A DNA stretch of 64,000 nt from Lentibacillus sp. CBA3610 (GTDB taxonomy: Bacteria > Bacillota > Bacilli > Bacillales > Amphibacillaceae), in assembly GCF_013373365.1 (NCBI RefSeq), contig NZ_CP035925.1, forward strand, positions 2,356,001-2,420,000, written 5' to 3'. The position numbers and the translations under genes are program-made. Positions 15,710 to 24,254 of the stretch are shown in pieces; position 1 is the stretch's first letter, and each line of letters opens with the position of its first letter. The notes below the pieces were generated by a model that saw only the letters and a program-made list of their open reading frames with translations, had not been told where the DNA came from and ran no database searches.

Positions 15710-17311
15710 ATGGACAATCGAAAATGGACCACACCGGAAGACCTGAAAAACTTGCTTTGTGAACTGGTGAGCTGGAACAGTGAGACATTTTCAGAAGGCG
15801 AAAAGAGCTTCCCGGAAAAAACGCGCGACAAACTGAACGCACTCACGTATTTTCGGGAACACCCCGACCGCATCAGTCTGCACCAGGCAGACCTTGGGCG
15901 CGCATATCTGACCGCACTGTACAAACACGAAGACATAAGGCAAACCGTCGTCCTGGTCAGCCATTTTGACACCGTACAAACCGAAGAATACGGCGAGCTG
16001 CAGCCACTGGCCTATTACCCGGAAAAATTGACGAAAGCACTAAAAGCGTACAAAGGTATTCTTGATCCGGATGCCATCCAAGACTTAGAGTCCGGCGACT
16101 ATTTGTTCGGGCGTGGTACGATGGATATGAAAATGGGCCTCGCGATGCACATGGCACTTTTGGAAAAAGCAAGTATCGAACAATGGCCAATTAACTTGCT
16201 GTTAGTGACCGTGCCTGATGAGGAAGTCAACTCATCAGGTATGCGAAGCGCTGTTAGTACCATGGCCGACTTGCAGCATACCTACGACCTTGACTACCAG
16301 CTATTTTTGAACAGCGAACCATCGTTTACGCAAAAGCCCGGCGATACGAACCACTATATTTATTCCGGGACGATGGGCAAAGTTATGCCGGCTGCCTTGT
16401 TCTATGGTAAAGAATCCCATGTCGGTGAACCATTGAAAGGCATGACGGCCAACTATATCGCATCTTTTCTCACCCAGCGAATGGAGTGGAATCCGCGCTT
16501 TCAGGAAGAACACCTCGGTGAGCAGACACCACTCCCGGTTTCCCTGCAACAGCGTGATCTGAAACAATATTACTCAACACAGACACCGGCACGTGCGCAA
16601 GCGTTATATAATGTGTTCCTGATGCAGAGGTCTGCCAATGATATTATGGACTTGTTCGCGCAAACAGCCAATGATGCTGCCAAATCCTGTAACGCCGCCT
16701 ATCAAAAAATCCTCAAACACGAACAGACAAGTGGAATCGGGAATGTGCGGGTTCTGCGGTACAATGAGCTTGAAACCCATGCTCGCCAGCACTACGGAGA
16801 TGCCTATGTGGAAAACATCCGAGCCGAGGTCAGCGCGGATTCGACAATGGATGAACGCGACAAATCATTACAAATAGCTGACCAGCTCATGATCAGTTGC
16901 CAGGAGCTCGCCCCGGCAATTGTGCTCTTGTTCGCACCGCCATATTACCCAGCCGTGAACACATCGAAAGAAACCATTACAAAAGAAGCAATCCAGCTGC
17001 TTAAAGATATGGGCGAACAATATGGCATTGATTTGAAACCGATCCATTATTTCAACGGCATCTGTGACCTCAGCTACGTCAACTATCAGGGCACAGACGA
17101 CGGGTTGGTAAGCTATGAAAAAAATACACCCGTTTGGGGCATGGACTACCATATCCCATTTGAAATTATGCAAAACCTGCAGGCTCCCGTGCTCAACGTC
17201 GGCCCATTCGGCAAAGACCCGCACCAAATGACCGAACGCCTGCACAAACAAAATGCATTCCGCTACACACCTGCAATGCTCGAAGGACTGATCAACCGGC
17301 TGTTTTGCTAA
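15710..17311 (+). CDS. M20 family peptidase, RocB-like
   Basis: A 533-residue zinc-dependent amidohydrolase of the M20 family, closest in layout to RocB of the Bacillus arginine-utilisation operon. Metal-site motifs: SHFDTVQ near residue 84, GRGTMDMKMGLA near 134 and PDEEVNSSG near 172. Residues 1-55 (TPEDLKNLLCELVSWNSETFS) match the family opening. RocB's biochemical role is not settled; a deacylase or peptidase acting on arginine derivatives is likely. It is the third gene after two DDAH-fold hydrolases and is followed by a terminator, so it probably releases or processes the guanidino substrate. Confidence 0.85.
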   Translation: MDNRKWTTPEDLKNLLCELVSWNSETFSEGEKSFPEKTRDKLNALTYFREHPDRISLHQADLGRAYLTALYKHEDIRQTVVLVSHFDTVQTEEYGELQPLAYYPEKLTKALKAYKGILDPDAIQDLESGDYLFGRGTMDMKMGLAMHMALLEKASIEQWPINLLLVTVPDEEVNSSGMRSAVSTMADLQHTYDLDYQLFLNSEPSFTQKPGDTNHYIYSGTMGKVMPAALFYGKESHVGEPLKGMTANYIASFLTQRMEWNPRFQEEHLGEQTPLPVSLQQRDLKQYYSTQTPARAQALYNVFLMQRSANDIMDLFAQTANDAAKSCNAAYQKILKHEQTSGIGNVRVLRYNELETHARQHYGDAYVENIRAEVSADSTMDERDKSLQIADQLMISCQELAPAIVLLFAPPYYPAVNTSKETITKEAIQLLKDMGEQYGIDLKPIHYFNGICDLSYVNYQGTDDGLVSYEKNTPVWGMDYHIPFEIMQNLQAPVLNVGPFGKDPHQMTERLHKQNAFRYTPAMLEGLINRLFC

Positions 17312-17326
17312 CCGGGACGTGGATGG

Positions 17327-17359
17327 GGACTGTGAAACTATAGAAAACAGTCCTTTTTT
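17327..17359 (+). terminator. terminator of the DDAH/RocB-like operon
   Basis: GGACTGT, 13-nt loop, ACAGTCC, then six T. It starts 16 bp after the stop codon. Confidence 0.8.
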
Positions 17360-17380
17360 AATAGCTTACCTTTATACACA

Positions 17381-17408
17381 AAGAGGTCTACAAAAAATTA
17401 GACCTCTT
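17381..17408. terminator. second hairpin after the operon
   Basis: AAGAGGTCTA, loop CAAAAAAT, TAGACCTCTT: a perfect 10-bp stem flanked by AT-rich sequence. It is a possible backup terminator or the terminator of a lost gene. Confidence 0.5.
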
Positions 17409-17547
17409 AATATGTAAAGCTTTGAACGCATCAGTTTTTATTAACCACAATTACTCAGCAATCTAAAGGGATTTAGTTTATACATCCCTAATCTTTGTCG
17501 TCCCTTGAATGGCAAGGGATGAGCCATTTTTTTGCATTTTATTTAGG

Positions 17548-17731
17548 AAAGTCACGCTAGGCTGGCCGAAACACGGGCCGTATGACCGCGTCATCGTGAC
17601 CGCTTCGGTAAGCCGTGTTCCGGACGAATTGCTTGAACAGCTGGATGCAGGCGGCAGAATGACCATACCTGTTGGGGGGTGACTTTCAGCAGGAATTACA
17701 AATGATTGAAAAAGGTGCATTTCCCGTGTGA
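17548..17731 (+). pseudogene. protein-L-isoaspartate methyltransferase (pcm) remnant
   Basis: The + strand reads VTLGWPKHGPYDRVIVTAS, then VPDELLEQLDAGGRMTIPVGG, which is the C-terminal part of protein-L-isoaspartate O-methyltransferase (the DRVIVTA and PVGG motifs are diagnostic). A run of six G at 17674-17679 shifts the frame; with five G it continues DFQQELQMIEKGAFPV to a TGA at 17729-17731. The N-terminal two thirds, including the SAM motif, are missing. There is no start or ribosome binding site. It is a truncated, frameshifted fossil. Confidence 0.75.
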
Positions 17732-17779
17732 ATTGGTAAATTGCATAATTACCTTATTATGAGTATCCTCCGCCCGGTT

Positions 17780-18475
17780 TCATTTCTGCACCAGTTTTTC
17801 CTCCAAGAATTCAATCCAGCCTGCCAAAAAACTCTGAAAATCCGGTAATGAAGCATCCAACGAATCGCTGACATCTGTAAGGGTAACCCTTGGCGAGCTC
17901 ACATAACCAAATTCACGCATTGCTTCATATAACAATTTCACCCGCTCATCTGATTCAGCGTTCAAATAAACCGACCTGAGAAAAAGCGCAACATGTTCAA
18001 AGAGGTCACCTTCCAGCATATTTTCTATGAACAGATCCCCGGGAAGATAACCCGGTTCCTCACCCAATTCCAGTATGGCGAACAATTTTCTGTACGCTTC
18101 TTCTGCAGTCTTATAATCTCCTTCCCGCAGCAGGTTTCTGGCCTCAAGGAAAAACCTGTCCATTTCCCCGGCCCAGCTCTCATCACCAAAATCCCGTTCT
18201 TCCAGAAAATCGTCATCCCATCCGAATCCATCAACATAGGCACCATTTTCCACATCCTGAGCAAAAGTTTCAATCTCATCCATCAGCATATCTGCATCTG
18301 TTTCGGACATTTCTTCCTGGCTTTCCAATTTCAATTTGTTCAAAAAATCTGCCGGCTTAGCCGGAAGTTCTGCAGCAGCCCATTCCATTATCAGATCACG
18401 GAGTTCCTCGGTTGAAAAGTCAGCCAGCCGCTGCCGCACTTCATTCATAAATGACTTATAACGCCATCTTTCCAT
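17780..18475 (-). CDS. hypothetical protein, acidic, helical
   Basis: A 231-residue soluble acidic protein that I do not recognise. It is largely helical, with an EGDYKTAEEAYRKLFAILEL stretch (about residues 115-135) resembling a tetratricopeptide-type helix pair, and a W/D/E-rich centre (GFGWDDDFLEERDFGDESW). No signal peptide or membrane segment. The ATG is preceded by GGGAGG at 10 bp. It sits alone, downstream of the alkaline phosphatase gene and behind that gene's terminator. A scaffold or TPR-like binding role would be a guess. Confidence 0.7.
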   Translation of the reverse strand: MERWRYKSFMNEVRQRLADFSTEELRDLIMEWAAAELPAKPADFLNKLKLESQEEMSETDADMLMDEIETFAQDVENGAYVDGFGWDDDFLEERDFGDESWAGEMDRFFLEARNLLREGDYKTAEEAYRKLFAILELGEEPGYLPGDLFIENMLEGDLFEHVALFLRSVYLNAESDERVKLLYEAMREFGYVSSPRVTLTDVSDSLDASLPDFQSFLAGWIEFLEEKLVQK

Positions 18476-18561
18476 AGATTCCCGCCTCCCTTTCTATTTT
18501 TTAATCTATCAAAGATCCATCTGATTTGCGAGAGGTCTTTTTGTATACTTTCCTGCCCAAT

Positions 18562-18591
18562 AAAAAAAGCCTACCTCTCAAGGTAAGCTCT
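18562..18591 (-). terminator. alkaline phosphatase terminator
   Basis: Read leftwards: AGCTTACC, loop TTGAGA, GGTAGGCT, then a run of T. It is duplicated at 6380-6409. Confidence 0.85.
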
Positions 18592-18611
18592 TTCTAAAGG
18601 CGAATAGACGA

Positions 18612-20000
18612 TCATTCGCCCAATTCAACATCCAATGCTTCAGCCATAATTTTCGGTAAATCGGTATTGTCCAGATAACCTGTAAATTTATCAGCTTGGG
18701 GGCCGTACGCGTATACTGGAATATCGACGGCGGTATGGTTCGTGCTCGTCCAGCCGATGAGTGCCCGGTCACTGATGATGGTATTGATCGCCAGCGCAGC
18801 ATCATCAGCTTCTTGAATCGTCTGTGCTTCTGATTCGGATAGTTCAAAGTCTGTGTACGTTTCGATAACCTCATTTACATTGGAGCGATCATCATTTAAT
18901 TCTGCGGCCATGTGATCGCCTGTTGCTGTAACATCTTTAAGAACAGAAGGATTAACGTTCATATCCGGATTTTCACCGGCTCCAGCCGTCATGCCGCCTG
19001 TTTCATGGTCACCGCCGACAACAACAAGCGTCTCGCCATCTTCTTCCGCAAATTCGATCGCTTCTTCAACTGCCGCTTCAAAGGCTGCGGTGTCTTGCAT
19101 GGCCCATGCTGCATCATTGGCGTGACCTGCCCAGTCAATCTGGCTGCCTTCCACTGTTAGAAAAAATCCGTCGTCATCTTGTGCCAGGCTGCCAATTGCG
19201 CTTTCTGTCATCTCAGCCAGGCTTGGCTCTTCTGTATCTGCACGGTGCATTTCAGGTGCAAGCGCGTCACCTGCAAATAAGCCGAGTAATCTTTCCCCGT
19301 CTTCGATATCAATCTTTGAATCCAGCAATGCATCCTGTGTTTCAACCAATTCATAACCCTGATCTCTCGCTTGTGCAATCAGGTTATCGGTTTCCTGGTT
19401 GCCACCTTCCGACTCAGGAAGAAAGTTATTTTTCCCGCCGCCAAGCAGTACGTCTACCTCGCCTGCGAGCAGCTGCTGTGCAATCGCTGTTTCATTATTG
19501 CGATCTTCTACATGAGAGGCAAAAGAAGCCGGCGTTGCATGTGTAATGGTAGAAGTCGCAACCAATCCGGATGCCATTCCCTCGTTGGCAGATGCTTCCA
19601 GAATCGTCTCCAGCTCGTTTCCTTCTGGGTCAAGACCAATCACACCATTATCCGTTTTTTCCCCAGTTGCCATCGCTGTTCCTGCAGCTGCAGAATCCGT
19701 AATGCTCGAATCAGCAGAATAGGTGGTGAACATGCCTTTCATATGCTCATCCCATACCGCTTCTTCGCCTTTGTACATGCGGTAATTGGTGGCATAATCG
19801 GCATTAAAACCGTCCGGAATCATATAAATGACATTTTCCACCTTTTGATTGCCATTTCCATTACCTGGCTGCCCACCTGGTCCCCCGGCCCAATCCGGTG
19901 GGCCAGCCCAGTCCGGCGGTCCACCCGCCATAACACCAGTAGCCCCGGCAGTCAATAAAAGTCCCGCACTCAGTGCAGCTATTCCAGCTTTTCGAAACAT
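18612..20000 (-). CDS. secreted alkaline phosphatase
   Basis: A 462-residue alkaline phosphatase that hydrolyses phosphate monoesters outside the cell. A signal peptide spans about residues 1-25 (FRKAGIAALSAGLLLTAGATGVMA). A Gly/Pro-rich linker with a direct repeat of GPPDWA follows. Catalytic features: metal ligand D63 in IPDGF, nucleophile S103 in TDSAAAGTAM, and the GGDHETGG zinc ligands. RBS GGGAGGAG. A four-hexamer PhoP box lies 48 bp upstream, so expression should rise in phosphate starvation. Its 3' end and terminator are duplicated as a dead fragment at 6.4 kb. Confidence 0.95.
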   Translation of the reverse strand: MFRKAGIAALSAGLLLTAGATGVMAGGPPDWAGPPDWAGGPGGQPGNGNGNQKVENVIYMIPDGFNADYATNYRMYKGEEAVWDEHMKGMFTTYSADSSITDSAAAGTAMATGEKTDNGVIGLDPEGNELETILEASANEGMASGLVATSTITHATPASFASHVEDRNNETAIAQQLLAGEVDVLLGGGKNNFLPESEGGNQETDNLIAQARDQGYELVETQDALLDSKIDIEDGERLLGLFAGDALAPEMHRADTEEPSLAEMTESAIGSLAQDDDGFFLTVEGSQIDWAGHANDAAWAMQDTAAFEAAVEEAIEFAEEDGETLVVVGGDHETGGMTAGAGENPDMNVNPSVLKDVTATGDHMAAELNDDRSNVNEVIETYTDFELSESEAQTIQEADDAALAINTIISDRALIGWTSTNHTAVDIPVYAYGPQADKFTGYLDNTDLPKIMAEALDVELGE

Positions 20001-20032
20001 CCAATCTCTCCTCCCTCTATTAGGTTAAGACA

Positions 20033-20086
20033 AGTGTAACGTATGGCTATTAAAACGAAATTAATATAGCGTTAAGTATTTGTTAA
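20033..20086 (-). promoter_or_regulatory. PhoP box and -10 of the alkaline phosphatase gene
   Basis: Read leftwards, four TT-A-A hexamers occur exactly 11 bp apart: TTAACA (20086-20081), TTAACG (20075-20070), TTAATT (20064-20059), TTAATA (20053-20048). This matches the Bacillus PhoP consensus of TTAACA-like repeats separated by 5 bp. A -10-like TACACT (20038-20033) lies ten bases further on, as in PhoP-activated promoters. It indicates Pho-regulon control. Confidence 0.8.
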
Positions 20087-20334
20087 TTTTTATAATTCTA
20101 AATTACTATGAACATACTTGCATATGCCGTAAGTAAGAAAATATGCCTATTTGTCATTTTCACGTGACCAATTTGATTAAACAACCTCTGCCCTTTATCA
20201 ATAGATTAATTTTTTAAAAGAAACGTCAATAAAACAGCCGAATGTTACTCGTATAAATTGCAATAAATATAATAATATGATAATTTTTAAAAGAACAATC
20301 ATTAGAAAATCTATAACTGCAAGGGGGAGTGAGC

Positions 20335-21330
20335 ATGAAAAAAGCACTTAAGTTGAAAATCCTTGGAGCAATAACAGCAATCGCCCTAATTGTAAGCGGT
20401 TGCGGAGGGGATGATGAAGCTGGCGGTGATGCAGAAGGCGGCGGAACAGATGACATGTTCGTAACCATTGCATCCGGTGGTACATCCGGGGTCTATTATC
20501 CGATTGCGGGTGCCATGTCCACGATCTATGAAGAGGCAGGAATCGATACATCTGTCCAGTCGACAGGCGCCTCGGTTGAAAACATAAACCTGCTGCAAAG
20601 TGATCAGGCCGAGCTCGCGATTGTCATGGCCGATGCCGTCGCACAGGCGTATGAAGGATTTGGCTCATTTGAAGATGAGGAGCCGCAAGATAACCTTGTC
20701 GGGATCAGTGGTTTATATCCGAATGTTGTTCAAATCATTACAACAGCCGATTCAGGAATTGAAACCTTCTCTGACCTTGAGGGAACGAACGTTGCAGTAG
20801 GTGATGCGAATTCCGGCGTTGAATTGAATGCACGCATGATGTTTGAAGCCCATGGCATGAGTTATGATGACATCAATGAAGATTATCTTCCTTACGGGGA
20901 AGCCATTGATCAGATCCGTAACGGTGTCGTTGACGCTGCCTTTGTTACAAGCGGCATTCCTAATGGAGCTGCTATGGAGCTGGCAAGCACGCATGATGTC
21001 ACGGTTGTTGAAATTGAAGACGAAGGACTGGCGTATTTAAATGAAAATTACCCATTCTTTCTTGAAGATGAAATTCCTGCTGACACATATGATAACGAAG
21101 AAGACGTCCAGACCGCATCGATTACGAACTTATTAATACCGAACCCCGATCTTTCCGATGAGGAAGTCTATGAATTAACTCGTCTATTCTATGAAAATCT
21201 TGACGCTATTCACGCTTCCCACAATGCTGCTGAAGATATCGATATTGAATCTGTGGAAGAAGGGTTGGATATTCCGATGCATCCAGGTGCTGAGCAATAC
21301 TTTGAAGAAGAAGGGCGTACTCTCCGGTGA
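20335..21330 (+). CDS. TAXI-type TRAP transporter solute-binding lipoprotein
   Basis: A 331-residue extracytoplasmic binding protein of the TAXI family of TRAP transporters. A lipoprotein signal ends at the lipobox (ALIVSGCGG, Cys about residue 22), followed by an acidic Gly-rich linker. The mature part opens with FVTIASGGTSGVYYPIAGAM, the family hallmark. The ATG at 20335 is preferred over the in-frame GTG six bases earlier because AAGGGGGAG then has normal spacing. It is followed by a DUF1850 protein and a fused TRAP permease. Such systems import dicarboxylates or amino acids with Na+; the ligand is unknown. Confidence 0.92.
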   Translation: MKKALKLKILGAITAIALIVSGCGGDDEAGGDAEGGGTDDMFVTIASGGTSGVYYPIAGAMSTIYEEAGIDTSVQSTGASVENINLLQSDQAELAIVMADAVAQAYEGFGSFEDEEPQDNLVGISGLYPNVVQIITTADSGIETFSDLEGTNVAVGDANSGVELNARMMFEAHGMSYDDINEDYLPYGEAIDQIRNGVVDAAFVTSGIPNGAAMELASTHDVTVVEIEDEGLAYLNENYPFFLEDEIPADTYDNEEDVQTASITNLLIPNPDLSDEEVYELTRLFYENLDAIHASHNAAEDIDIESVEEGLDIPMHPGAEQYFEEEGRTLR

Positions 21331-21388
21331 ATAAAATAAACGTTATGGAGAGTGAGGGAGCGATTAACCGCTCCCTCACCTTGTCTTT

Positions 21389-21886
21389 ATGAAAAATAAA
21401 GTTCTGCTTGCCATTGTCATCATCGGGGCCCTATTTGTTATTTGGTATTTTTTCCCTAAACAAACATATCTCATTTTCGCTTCGCCGCGGAGTGACGAGG
21501 TTTATTTACACGAACAGGTGGAAACCGGTGATGAAATTGAGATTGCCTGGACACACTCTGTTGAGCATACGCCTTGGATAGAACGATTCCGTGTGGATGA
21601 AAAAGGCCGCCTAACCTTAATCGAAACACGATTTCAGTCTTATGGTGCAGGAACACCGGAAAATACGAACGGAACCTTAACAGTGGAAAATGGCTTTATC
21701 GTCATCACTGATTTAAACGAAACATACGAGACCTATAATTGGATTCACTCACATGATGCCGATTATACGGTGACGATTGATCATCATAAAGAAATCGAAA
21801 CAACAGCACTTCCCGATCAAACGCCAATCGAAATAAAAGTCAAGCGGCTTCGTTTTCCACCTATCTTTTCCACGAAGGGAGCGTAA
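21389..21886 (+). CDS. DUF1850 protein of TAXI-TRAP system
   Basis: A 165-residue protein with one N-terminal membrane segment (about residues 4-22) and an extracytoplasmic beta-rich domain. The IAWTHSVEHTPWIERFRV stretch is typical of DUF1850. These proteins are regularly encoded between a TAXI binding protein and a fused TRAP permease, as here, but their role is not established; an accessory or assembly function at the membrane is inferred. Five bases separate it from the permease gene. Confidence 0.85.
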   Translation: MKNKVLLAIVIIGALFVIWYFFPKQTYLIFASPRSDEVYLHEQVETGDEIEIAWTHSVEHTPWIERFRVDEKGRLTLIETRFQSYGAGTPENTNGTLTVENGFIVITDLNETYETYNWIHSHDADYTVTIDHHKEIETTALPDQTPIEIKVKRLRFPPIFSTKGA

Positions 21887-21891
21887 ACACG

Positions 21892-23859
21892 ATGAAAAAT
21901 GAACGCAGCGATGAACAGCAAAATCAAAACGAGCAAGAAGTCCTGGAAAAATATGATACGGAATCACGCTTTCGAAGTTTTGACAACCGTTTTCTTACGA
22001 TTCTCATCACGCTGATCGCGGTGGGGATGTCCCTTTATCACCTGATTACGTCTTTTACGGGGCCACCAGTACCGGTGCTCGTCCATCGAGGGATACACGT
22101 CTCGCTTGTTCTCGTTCTTACGTTTTTGCTTTTTCCGCCCACGAAAAAAGCACGACGAGATCACTTGCCCTGGTATGATGTCGTATTAGGTGTTTTATCC
22201 GTTCCATCAACCATCTATCTGTTTGTGAACTATGAAGAGATTGTCACGCGCGGTGGTTTGCCGATTACAGCGGACATTATTATGGGGACATTATTGGTTG
22301 TACTCGTTCTCGAAGCCGGAAGACGAATGATGGGACTGGCATTGCCGATTCTCGCCCTTGTGTTTGTTGCCTATGCCATGTTCGGCCGTGATTTGCCGGG
22401 TATTTTCAGGCACAGAGGTTACGAATGGCCGCAATTAGCCGAACAGTTTTTCATGACGACTGAAGGTATATTCAGTACAGCCATTGGGGTCTCCTCCACC
22501 TATATTATTCTGTTTATCATATTTGGCGCATTTTTGGCAAAATCAGGCATGGGGCAACTTTTCAATGAATTAGCCATGGCACTGACCGGTCGCACGCGGG
22601 GCGGACCGGCCAAAGTATCAGTGGTCGCCTCCGGTTTTCTGGGGAGCATTAACGGGTCAGCAATTGCAAACACGGTAACCACTGGTAACTTTACCATCCC
22701 ATTGATGAAAAAAATCGGCTATGACAAAGTATTTGCCGGCGCAGTGGAATCTTCAGCCTCTGTAGGCGGACAAATTTTGCCGCCGATTATGGGAGCTGCC
22801 GCCTTTATTATGGCTGAAACGCTTGGGGTCCCCTACACGGAAATTGCGTTATTCGCCATCTTACCGGCACTGCTCTTTTATCTTGGAATTCTTTCCCAAG
22901 TCCATATGCGTGCAACCAAGGACAATTTATCCGGTATACCAAAATCAGAACTGCCAAAGCTGACCGATGTGCTAAAAGAACGGGGGCACTTGCTGCTGCC
23001 GATCTTCTTTCTTATTTATATGTTATTTTTCAGCGGCACGACCATCCTTTTCTCTGCTGCTACGACGATTATCATCACGGTTTTCATTAGCGCGTTACGA
23101 AAATCGACACGCATGAGTTTTAGAGATCTGATTGATGCTTTGGAAACTGGTGCCCGCACGACGGTAAGCGTAGCGATTGCCTGTGCCACGGTCGGGATTA
23201 TCGTCGGCGTTTCCAGTATCACCGGTTTCGGGCTTAATTTGGCCAATGCCATCGTTGCCATCGGGGGCGAAAGTCTTTTCCTCACCCTTCTATTCACGAT
23301 GGTTGCCTGCATTGTGCTCGGAATTGGGATGCCAAGTATTCCGGCCTATATCATTACAGCAACAATGGCCGCACCTGCACTTGTCCAACTTGGTATTGAG
23401 CCGATTGTGGCGCATTTCTTCGTGTTCTATTTCGGCATTTTCGCCAATATCACACCACCTGTGGCACTCGCTGCCTTTGCAGCTGCCGGGCTATCAGGGG
23501 CGGGCCCGATGCGTACAGGATTCAGCGCGCTGAAGTTAGCACTTGCAGGATTCGTCGTACCGTTTATGTTTGTGTACAACGATGCGCTACTATTGGTTGA
23601 CACGACCTTGATGAGTGGCATCCTCGTCATTATATCCGCAATTCTTGGCGTCCTGATGCTCGGAATCGCTGCAGAGAGATATTTTCTCTACAAGCTTAAT
23701 CTCCTCTTCAGCGGATTGATGGCGGCCGGGGGAATCTTGTTTCTTTACCCAGGCGTGATGTCGGATGTTATAGCGCTGGGCATACTCCTATCCATCCTGA
23801 CTATACAGCTCGTCATGAAGAAACGACATGACACACGCGAAATGACGACGGCTTCTTAG
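21892..23859 (+). CDS. TRAP transporter fused 4TM/12TM permease
   Basis: A 655-residue permease in which the small (DctQ-like) and large (DctM-like) TRAP subunits are fused, as usual in TAXI systems. After a charged N-terminal tail there are about 17-18 hydrophobic segments. DctM signatures are visible: SGFLGSINGSAIANTVTTGNFTIP and ESSASVGGQILPPIMGAAAF in the first half, LGIGMPSIPAYI and FANITPPVALAAF later. It imports the solute delivered by the lipoprotein, driven by Na+ or H+. Last gene of the operon, followed by a strong terminator. Confidence 0.93.
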   Translation: MKNERSDEQQNQNEQEVLEKYDTESRFRSFDNRFLTILITLIAVGMSLYHLITSFTGPPVPVLVHRGIHVSLVLVLTFLLFPPTKKARRDHLPWYDVVLGVLSVPSTIYLFVNYEEIVTRGGLPITADIIMGTLLVVLVLEAGRRMMGLALPILALVFVAYAMFGRDLPGIFRHRGYEWPQLAEQFFMTTEGIFSTAIGVSSTYIILFIIFGAFLAKSGMGQLFNELAMALTGRTRGGPAKVSVVASGFLGSINGSAIANTVTTGNFTIPLMKKIGYDKVFAGAVESSASVGGQILPPIMGAAAFIMAETLGVPYTEIALFAILPALLFYLGILSQVHMRATKDNLSGIPKSELPKLTDVLKERGHLLLPIFFLIYMLFFSGTTILFSAATTIIITVFISALRKSTRMSFRDLIDALETGARTTVSVAIACATVGIIVGVSSITGFGLNLANAIVAIGGESLFLTLLFTMVACIVLGIGMPSIPAYIITATMAAPALVQLGIEPIVAHFFVFYFGIFANITPPVALAAFAAAGLSGAGPMRTGFSALKLALAGFVVPFMFVYNDALLLVDTTLMSGILVIISAILGVLMLGIAAERYFLYKLNLLFSGLMAAGGILFLYPGVMSDVIALGILLSILTIQLVMKKRHDTREMTTAS

Positions 23860-23881
23860 CAGACTATCGTTGTGTCACATA

Positions 23882-23926
23882 AAATAAGCAGAACAGGGCG
23901 TTCCCACCCTATTCTGCTTATTTTTG
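23882..23926 (+). terminator. TRAP operon terminator
   Basis: AAATAAGCAGAACAGGG, loop, CCCTATTCTGCTTATTT plus extra T. The stem is about 17 bp with one mismatch, starting 22 bp after the stop. Confidence 0.9.
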
Positions 23927-24031
23927 TCTTTTTGGCAGTGTCATATATTGGTTTCAACTTCGTGCCCAGCTCAATCGATTTTGTGCCGCTCTTCATCCCT
24001 TGAGTATAATATCATCAGTGGCAGTATCCTA

Positions 24032-24105
24032 TCGGGACGACAGGATTCGAACCTGCGACCCCTAGCACCCCATGCTAGTGCTCTACCAAGCTGAGCTACG
24101 TCCCG
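24032..24105 (-). tRNA. tRNA-Pro (GGG)
   Basis: Read leftwards the gene folds into a complete cloverleaf: acceptor CGGGACG paired with CGTCCCG, D arm GCTCAGCTTGGTAGAGC, anticodon arm CTAGC-ATGGGGT-GCTAG giving anticodon GGG, T arm with GGTTCGAATCC. Discriminator A; CCA is not encoded. It is solitary with its own promoter. Confidence 0.93.
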
Positions 24106-24122
24106 TTCATCCAACTATGAAT

Positions 24123-24151
24123 ATTATAGAAGAAATTCGCGGTAAAAACAA
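24123..24151 (-). promoter_or_regulatory. promoter of the tRNA-Pro gene
   Basis: Read leftwards: TTGTTT (24146-24151), 17-bp spacer, TATAAT (24123-24128), about 18 bp before the mature tRNA 5' end. Confidence 0.7.
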
Positions 24152-24200
24152 TAGCGAAACGGATAGACGTTTAATGACCTTCCTTCTTACGGCATACTTC

Positions 24201-24253
24201 GACAAATTTCGGGGCGCTTCGGGGCGTCACTGTGACCTACTACACTGTGACCT
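24201..24253 (+). repeat. 28-bp interspersed repeat, copy 4, with internal duplications
   Basis: GACAAATTTCGGGGCG is followed by a duplicated CTTCGGGGCG, then TCACTGTGACCTACTA and a second copy of CACTGTGACCTACTAC. It lies directly after the leftward BCCT transporter gene. These local duplications suggest slippage at the hairpin. Confidence 0.75.
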
Positions 24254-24254
24254 A

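Noticed and set aside
17478..17720. 80-codon leftward ORF
   Set aside because: It is antisense to the pcm remnant, which is recognisable in the + direction.
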